Shown: positions 57,533 to 64,000 of the stretch, piece by piece
How the letters are laid out: each line of letters begins with the position of its first letter
Position numbering within the stretch: position 1 is the first letter of the stretch
Source: Nitrospirales bacterium
GTDB lineage: Bacteria > Nitrospirota > Nitrospiria > Nitrospirales > UBA8639
DNA: 64,000 nt
Reading direction: 5' to 3'
Assembly (NCBI GenBank): GCA_021604105.1
Contig: BQIW01000002.1
Location: 48,939 to 112,938, forward strand
Program-made: the position numbers and the translations under genes
The notes under the pieces: generated by a model
Told to the model about the DNA's origin: nothing
Databases searched by the model: none
Seen by the model: only the letters and a program-made list of their open reading frames with translations

Positions 57533-58609
57533 ATGACCACATTTCTACAACTGCACATGCTCACCAGCTACCCTCCCGCCTGCCTTAATCGTGACGACCT
57601 CAACCGCCCAAAGACCGCCATTATGGGTGGGGTGCCGAGACTCCGTGTATCGTCTCAGAGTTTGAAGCGGGCATGGCGGACATCGGAGCAGTTTGAGACT
57701 GCCCTTAAAGGTCACATGGGTACGCGTACCAAGCTGATGGGTGTTCAAGTGTATAATCGAATGGTCAAAGCTGGCATTAAAGAGAAGGATGCCAAGGAAT
57801 GGGCCCAAGAAATTGCTGAAAAGTTTGGTGCACTTAAATCCAAGAAGGATGCCAAACCACTCAATGACCTTGAAATCGAACAGCTTGCTCATTTCAGTCC
57901 GGAGGAAGAGACTGCCATTAATGCTTTGGCTGACAAACTGACCACCGACAAACGTAAACCGACAGAAGAAGAGCTGAATTTACTTCGCAAAGAACACACG
58001 GCTGCGGATATCGCTTTATTCGGACGCATGCTCGCCAGCAGTCCTGGGTATAACACAGAGGCCGCGTGCCAAGTTGCCCACGCCATCACCGTTCATCGTG
58101 CTGCTGTGGAGGACGACTACTTCACCGCCGTGGACGACCTCAACACCCACGAGGAGGATGCCGGTTCGGCACATATCGGTGAGCAGGGCTTTGGGGCTGG
58201 ACTGTTTTATAGCTATACGTGTCTTGACTGCGATCTGCTGAACGAAAATTTGGGTGGCAATGTCGAGCTAACAAAAAAGGCAGTCAAAGCGTTGGTCGAA
58301 GCTGCAGCCACTGTCCCCCCAACCGGCAAGCAGAACAGCTTTGCCACACGGGCCTGGGCACCTTATGTTTTGGCTGAGAGAGGCAGTCGTCAGCCTCGTG
58401 GGCTTTCATTGGCATTTATGAAGCCGATCAACGAGTACGGTGAAGGCATGATTATCAATGCTGTGACGGCACTTGATTCGATGCGCACGAACCTGGACAA
58501 GGTTTATTACCAAGGTCAATCATTGCCGAGTGAAAGCATCAATGCGTTGGCTGGCACAGGCAACTTTCAGGCATTACTTGACTGCGCCGCCGGAACCGGA
58601 GGTGTTTAA
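57533..58609 (+). CDS. cas7e: Cascade backbone subunit Cas7e/CasC
   Basis: The six-copy backbone subunit that binds crRNA. It has 358 residues from ATG 57533 (GGAG 10 bases upstream; a TTG at 57515 is less likely). Characteristic parts are LHMLTSYPPACLNRDD at the start, the GGVPRLRVSSQSLKRAWR segment and TGKQNSFATRAWAPYVLA. Its stop overlaps the cas5e start by one base (TAATG). Confidence 0.96.
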   Translation: MTTFLQLHMLTSYPPACLNRDDLNRPKTAIMGGVPRLRVSSQSLKRAWRTSEQFETALKGHMGTRTKLMGVQVYNRMVKAGIKEKDAKEWAQEIAEKFGALKSKKDAKPLNDLEIEQLAHFSPEEETAINALADKLTTDKRKPTEEELNLLRKEHTAADIALFGRMLASSPGYNTEAACQVAHAITVHRAAVEDDYFTAVDDLNTHEEDAGSAHIGEQGFGAGLFYSYTCLDCDLLNENLGGNVELTKKAVKALVEAAATVPPTGKQNSFATRAWAPYVLAERGSRQPRGLSLAFMKPINEYGEGMIINAVTALDSMRTNLDKVYYQGQSLPSESINALAGTGNFQALLDCAAGTGGV

Positions 58610-59424
58610 TGCGTGACTACCTCGTTTTTCAGCTCTACGGGCCGTTGGCCTCGTGGGGCGACATTGCGGTAGGTGACACACGCCCATCGGCGATGACGCC
58701 GACCAAATCCGCAGTGCTAGGAATAGTTTCGGCAGCTTTGGGTTTGCGTCGCCCGGACACGGCGCGCACGGAAGCAAAACGCGGCGAATGGGAATCTCTA
58801 CACATCGCCTTGGCTGAAGGCTATGGTATGGCAGTAAAAATAGAAACGCTGGGTTTGCCATTGTCCGACTATCACACGGCTCAGGTACCTTCGTCCGGTT
58901 CCGGAAGGAATCGAAAGGTCTTCTCCACGCGGCGGGACGAACTGACCCATAGGAACAAGTTTGATCTCAACACTGTCCTTTCCCGCCGCGAATATCGCCA
59001 GGATGCCTTTTATGTTGTCGCATTATGGGCACGAACCAACGCGCCACATAACCTTCATGAGTTACGGCACGCACTGTTGGAACCCTGTTTCATGCTGTAT
59101 CTTGGACGGAAATCTTGCCCACTGGCGCTGCCGCTACAACCGGAGGTGAAGAGCACAGAGGCTGTGGAAGATGCGTTGGCCAGCAGGCACCTCACAGGTG
59201 TTCTGGCGCGAGTGACAGAAGCGGTCGGTGATGCCGGGTGGACTAAAATTTATACGCGTTTTCAGACCAGCTCGCCCTTGTTATTGTGGGATGGTGACGC
59301 TGAGACTCGCCTGTCGCCAGAGCAAACCGGCACGCGCCGAGACTCGATGCTCTCACGCCACCGCTGGCAGTTCACGGTACGGAACGAACACCAGGCCCAC
59401 CTCGGCAAAGGAGGGCAGCTATGA
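58609..59424 (+). CDS. cas5e: Cascade subunit Cas5e/CasD
   Basis: Binds the 5' handle of crRNA at the base of Cascade. The 271 residues show YGPLASWGDIAVGDTRPS and TPTKSAVLGIVSAALGLRR, the hallmark of the family. The C-terminal part is longer than in E. coli (224 residues). It overlaps cas7e by one base and cas6e by four (ATGA), so translation is coupled along the operon. Confidence 0.95.
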   Translation: MRDYLVFQLYGPLASWGDIAVGDTRPSAMTPTKSAVLGIVSAALGLRRPDTARTEAKRGEWESLHIALAEGYGMAVKIETLGLPLSDYHTAQVPSSGSGRNRKVFSTRRDELTHRNKFDLNTVLSRREYRQDAFYVVALWARTNAPHNLHELRHALLEPCFMLYLGRKSCPLALPLQPEVKSTEAVEDALASRHLTGVLARVTEAVGDAGWTKIYTRFQTSSPLLLWDGDAETRLSPEQTGTRRDSMLSRHRWQFTVRNEHQAHLGKGGQL

Positions 59425-60119
59425 ACGGCGAGGCCCATTGGTTCTCCCGGGTGACATCTAGGCCAAACATCACCTATCGCCAACTAGTCGACCTTGGCGC
59501 ACTCGATCCCTATGGTCAGCATCAGGCATTGTGGAAGTTATTCGAGGTGACCAAGGAAGAACGCACTGAACGAGCGGAGTTTTTGTTTCGCGCAGAAAAA
59601 AAAGACAAATTGCCTCTGTTCTATGTCTTATCCAAACGTCAGCCGCATGATCGGACAGGGCTCTGGGATATCGTATCCAAGGCCTATCATCCTGACATTC
59701 AGGTTGGCGATCGCCTCACGTTTAAATTGCGTGCGAATCCAGTTGTATCTCGCAAGGGAGAGGATGGAAATCGCGGCCAACGTCACGATGTGGTGATGAA
59801 TGCCAAGCAACAGATGAATTGGAAAAACCTACCCAAAGAACAACGTCCAACATTGGCTTACCTCGCCCAAAAAGCTGGTGAAACCTGGTTACGGGGACGT
59901 GAGGTACGAATGGGGTGCAAGTTCGATGATAACAACCTGCGCGCAGATGGTTATTGTACCTGGCGGAAACACAGTGCCAAAAACATAGAGCTTTCCATGT
60001 TAGATTTTGAGGGTTGCCTGACGGTCGGTGATCCCAATGTTTTTTTGGAAGCCTTATATAATGGCGTTGGCCCTGCCAAAGGGTTCGGTTGTGGCTTGTT
60101 ATTGGTTCGACGTGTTTAA
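59421..60119 (+). CDS. cas6e: CRISPR RNA endonuclease Cas6e/CasE
   Basis: Cuts the pre-crRNA at the base of each repeat hairpin and stays bound. The 232 residues form two ferredoxin-like domains. The glycine-rich C-terminal loop YNGVGPAKGFGCGLLLV is diagnostic, and a basic stretch near 110 (SRKGEDGNRGQRH) fits RNA binding. The substrate repeats of this locus have a GC-rich 7-bp stem. Confidence 0.95.
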   Translation: MNGEAHWFSRVTSRPNITYRQLVDLGALDPYGQHQALWKLFEVTKEERTERAEFLFRAEKKDKLPLFYVLSKRQPHDRTGLWDIVSKAYHPDIQVGDRLTFKLRANPVVSRKGEDGNRGQRHDVVMNAKQQMNWKNLPKEQRPTLAYLAQKAGETWLRGREVRMGCKFDDNNLRADGYCTWRKHSAKNIELSMLDFEGCLTVGDPNVFLEALYNGVGPAKGFGCGLLLVRRV

Positions 60120-60136
60120 CGGCTTGGAGACTTTGA

Positions 60137-61358
<1,222 letters not shown>

Positions 61359-61428
61359 ATATCCAGAAAATTTCGGTAGATTTATCTGCAAGGTTTTTTA
61401 TAATTTAAAACAATAAGTTAAGGGAAGT
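61359..61428 (+). promoter_or_regulatory. CRISPR leader
   Basis: 70 bases of AT-rich sequence between cas2 and the first repeat. It contains GGTTTTTTATAATTTAAAACAA, similar to leaders of other type I-E arrays, with a TATAAT at 61399-61404; no good -35 element is seen. New spacers are expected to be added at the 61429 end. Confidence 0.65.
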
Positions 61429-62740
61429 ATGTTCCCCGCAGGCGCGGGGATGAACCGATATTCGGAACATCGAGGATAACGGCTATATGATGTTCCCCGC
61501 AGGCGCGGGGATGAACCGCCGAGAACCAGGACCTCAAGGCCCGACTAGAAATGTTCCCCGCAGGCGCGGGGATGAACCGCATCATTGTAGGTCAATGTCA
61601 GGAATGTGGCGATGTTCCCCGCAGGCGCGGGGATGAACCGCATGATATTCTCTGCTTCGGTTTCACCTGTTCATGTTCCCCGCAGGCGCGGGGATGAACC
61701 TGTATTCCCGATAGCCGCCGGAACTTTGCAGATTATGTTCCCCGCAGGCGCGGGGATGAACCGAAACCTTCGAATCACAGGTGGCGGACAGACTGATGTT
61801 CCCCGCAGGCGCGGGGATGAACCGAAGCGCAGCCGAGGCCGGATCGATGGCATGGTATGTTCCCCGCAGGCGCGGGGATGAACCGGTCTCCACATCCGGC
61901 CAATAGACGTTATACAAATGTTCCCCGCAGGCGCGGGGATGAACCGGCGAGATTGGCATGTGGGGCATTAATGCCTCGATGTTCCCCGCAGGCGCGGGGA
62001 TGAACCGTGCCGTTTGTGAGCGAAACAGATAATTATGTCATGTTCCCCGCAGGCGCGGGGATGAACCGAATGGCTAGCGTTCCAGGTTTTGTCCGGCCAA
62101 ATGTTCCCCGCAGGCGCGGGGATGAACCGTGATCTGCTAGACCAAATGAGGAGACCAAGAAATGTTCCCCGCAGGCGCGGGGATGAACCGGATTATTTCA
62201 CTTCCTCCCGTCCCTGGCCCCAATGTTCCCCGCAGGCGCGGGGATGAACCGGCAACGGCAGCACTCACCGGCACATCAACAGTTATGTTCCCCGCAGGCG
62301 CGGGGATGAACCGAAAAAACGTCGGAGTCCAACCTCTCATGTAAAATGTTCCCCGCAGGCGCGGGGATGAACCGCGCTTCCCTCTCTGATTTATGAGCGC
62401 ACTTAGATGTTCCCCGCAGGCGCGGGGATGAACCGTTTTCTGGACATCAAGTATCTCCTTTGTTGGGATGTTCCCCGCAGGCGCGGGGATGAACCGTAAA
62501 TCATTTTGATCGGATTTTTCCGGACCAAATGTTCCCCGCAGGCGCGGGGATGAACCGCATTAGATTTTATCCCGTTCTGTTATTTCAACATGTTCCCCGC
62601 AGGCGCGGGGATGAACCGCCTTGGCTACGGTTCACGCGACATTTGAAGAAATGTTCCCCGCAGGCGCGGGGATGAACCGCTGTGACCGCGTTTGATAATA
62701 GTTTGTCACAGATGTTCCCCGCAGGCGCGGGGATGAACCG
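61429..62740 (+). CRISPR. Type I-E CRISPR array, 22 repeats and 21 spacers
   Basis: The 29-base repeat starts ATGTTCCCCGCAGGCGCGGG and ends GATGAACCG; TCCCCGC/GCGGGGA forms a 7-bp stem with loop AGGC. Repeats begin at 61429, 61490, 61551, 61612, 61673, 61735, 61796, 61857, 61918, 61979, 62040, 62101, 62162, 62223, 62285, 62346, 62407, 62468, 62529, 62590, 62651 and 62712. Spacers are 32 bases, except the 5th and 14th, which have 33. All repeats match except the 5th, whose last base is T instead of G. The last repeat shows no decay. The array reads in the same direction as the cas genes. Confidence 0.98.
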
Positions 62741-62801
62741 GCTGCGCCGGCTTTGACGATGGGTTGCATGCGGTCCCCCTCCGCAAACTCTGGGAGCCGG
62801 C

Positions 62802-62964
62802 ATGAACTCGACCTTTACTGAATCCATTGTCGAAGACGCGGCACTGGTCAAGGCTGGAAGCGCTGGGCTATACCGTTCTGCAGGGCCCTGATATTGCCGC
62901 CGGAGAACCTGTCGCCGAACGTAACGGCTCGATTTACCGCGACGCTGGTTCATCGATAGGGTAA
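62802..62964 (+). pseudogene. hsdR: Fragment of a type I restriction enzyme R subunit (hsdR), frameshifted
   Basis: The ATG at 62802 opens a frame MNSTFTESIVEDAALV, as at the start of HsdR. The homology then moves to the +1 frame: LEALGYTVLQGPDIAAGEPV and AERNGSIYRDAG, ending at TAA 62962. Together they match the HsdR N-terminal region (WLEALGY-VLHGPDIAPGEPAAER type). A deletion or insertion near 62850 and the loss of everything downstream show a dead remnant. It begins 62 bases after the last CRISPR repeat. Confidence 0.75.
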
Positions 62965-63207
62965 AGGGTACGAGGTGGATTTACTTGGCCAGACGGTTGC
63001 GGTTGTCACGCTGTCGGCTTTTCAGGTCCGACCGGCCCACAAACGGGAGATCGCCCATGCGGAAGACCTGGCAAGTTCGACGCCCTGGTTTGCTCCCCTT
63101 CCATGTTGTCCTGGTTTTTTGAACAGCGCATGGGTTCATCTTTCTTCCTCAGATCTCTTATCCATACTACCGTTCAACAAGTTCGTCTGAGGAGATTCTT
63201 CCCTCCC

Positions 63208-63840
63208 CTACGAGTAAGGGGACGTCACGTGTAACGTCCTGATCAGACGTCTAAACGATTCCGGCCGGGATTGGCTCTCATCGAATATATAGCCATGTTG
63301 GCGTTGCGCGGATTGCAAGAAATTGGCTCGAGCATCTGGTGGGACACCCATTAACAGAGAAAGAGAAACCAGATATTCTCCGGATCCTTTGGCGATATCC
63401 TCTTGCAAGTTGTCAAAGTTGACGACCACAAAGGCGATCTTTTTATGATCAGAATTGAGCATGCCATCGGCATTGAACCACGCTCCGGGGGTCGTGCTGG
63501 ATAGAAATTCTCTGGTGGGCTCGGTGAGATCGGTTGTCGCTTGACTGGTCCCATCGGTCAGTCTGGTAATCGATTCTGTCGAGGCATCAGTCAGCTCGGT
63601 GGAAGCATCAAACGGAGCTTTGGTCAAATCAACCGTGGCATCGGTAATACATCCCGTTAAAAACCCGCCCATGACCATGGCGATACACAGGCCCTGGAAT
63701 GCCTGGAAGGGATGCTGCTGCTTCCGGCTTTCACTGAAGTCCCCTTCTGCAACGGTGACGGGCAAGAGATAGTGGCCGAATGCCGGTGCTATCCACAGCC
63801 TTATAAGGAAACGATATATGTGACCAAAATAGTTACTCAT
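63208..63840 (-). CDS. Lipoprotein-like exported protein with Thr/Asp repeat (DUF3015 type)
   Basis: A 210-residue ORF. A hydrophobic stretch AMVMGGFLTGC (about 54-64) looks like a lipoprotein signal with lipobox cysteine. The N-terminal 40 residues before it are probably not translated, and the true start may lie near residue 30-40. After the cysteine, a repeat of short xxDLTxA/STxLTDAST units (about 67-112) is followed by a soluble domain with GEYLVSLSLLMGVP. I recognise the pattern of DUF3015 proteins, which have no assigned role. It is the only gene at the right edge. Confidence 0.7.
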   Translation of the reverse strand: MSNYFGHIYRFLIRLWIAPAFGHYLLPVTVAEGDFSESRKQQHPFQAFQGLCIAMVMGGFLTGCITDATVDLTKAPFDASTELTDASTESITRLTDGTSQATTDLTEPTREFLSSTTPGAWFNADGMLNSDHKKIAFVVVNFDNLQEDIAKGSGEYLVSLSLLMGVPPDARANFLQSAQRQHGYIFDESQSRPESFRRLIRTLHVTSPYS

Positions 63841-64000
63841 GCCCTATTCCCCCTTGATTAATGATATGAATTATTAAAAAGTATAGCCAATCACCCTGCT
63901 CCCATTCCCTCCCCAAGTTCACCTTGGAAGAACGATATTTTGTATTCTTGACTCGCTCATTGATCATGGTTTGCCACCACACCTCTCATAGAATGGAGTG

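Noticed and set aside
61606..62953. Open frames across the CRISPR array on both strands (such as MFPAGAGMNR-type and FIPAPAGNI-type repeats)
   Set aside because: They are translations of the repeat; frames stay open only because the repeat-spacer unit has no stop in that phase. They have no ribosome binding sites or gene signals.
62975..63190. 71-codon ORF after the hsdR fragment
   Set aside because: No family match or ribosome binding site; probably decayed sequence continuing from the remnant.

Overview
The window is a chromosomal segment of a bacterium that I read as a member of the Nitrospirota (Nitrospira-like). This is an inference from GC near 50 percent, a chlorite-dismutase-family gene, many sensor kinases, and the arrangement of the recA-cinA and dnaK regions; no rRNA gene or lineage-specific marker is present to prove it. 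About 50 protein genes, one tRNA and one CRISPR array are supported. || Left part (1-5.6 kb): two adjacent minus-strand sensor kinases, one cut by the window edge and one that looks catalytically degenerate, then a HAD hydrolase and a 36-codon basic protein. From 5.8 to 15.8 kb a plus-strand housekeeping run carries valS, nadC, a biotin ligase, coaX, grpE-dnaK-dnaJ and rsmE. From 15.8 to 27.1 kb genes are on the minus strand: an exported beta-propeller plus TIG-repeat pair, a RidA-like gene, mltG, alaS, recA, thpR, cinA and an unknown exported protein. || Middle (27-45 kb): a chlorite dismutase/HemQ-family gene, two unknown genes, an EAL-HDOD regulator, tRNA-Met(CAT), a second degenerate kinase, a methyltransferase and a ProA paralogue that lacks the catalytic cysteine. 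Next come the rpsB-tsf-pyrH-frr-alr cluster, a thiamine-binding-like protein with a siroheme-type dehydrogenase, metF, a polytopic membrane protein and an ABC ATPase. || Right part (45-64 kb): a two-gene pair coding for a GCS2/amidoligase-like ligase and a C26-type glutamine amidotransferase/hydrolase; a membrane histidine kinase with its sigma54-dependent response regulator; a 0.9-kb repeat-rich gap; a WYL-domain regulator; and a complete type I-E CRISPR-Cas locus (cas3, cse1, cse2, cas7e, cas5e, cas6e, cas1, cas2, leader, array of 22 repeats and 21 spacers). A frameshifted hsdR fragment directly follows the array, so this edge looks like a defence region. The last gene is a threonine-rich lipoprotein-like protein. 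|| The most unusual items are the ligase/hydrolase pair, the loss of key catalytic residues in three enzymes (two kinases and the ProA paralogue), the repeated vicinal-cysteine insertions in the TIG protein, and the irregular spacer units of the CRISPR array.
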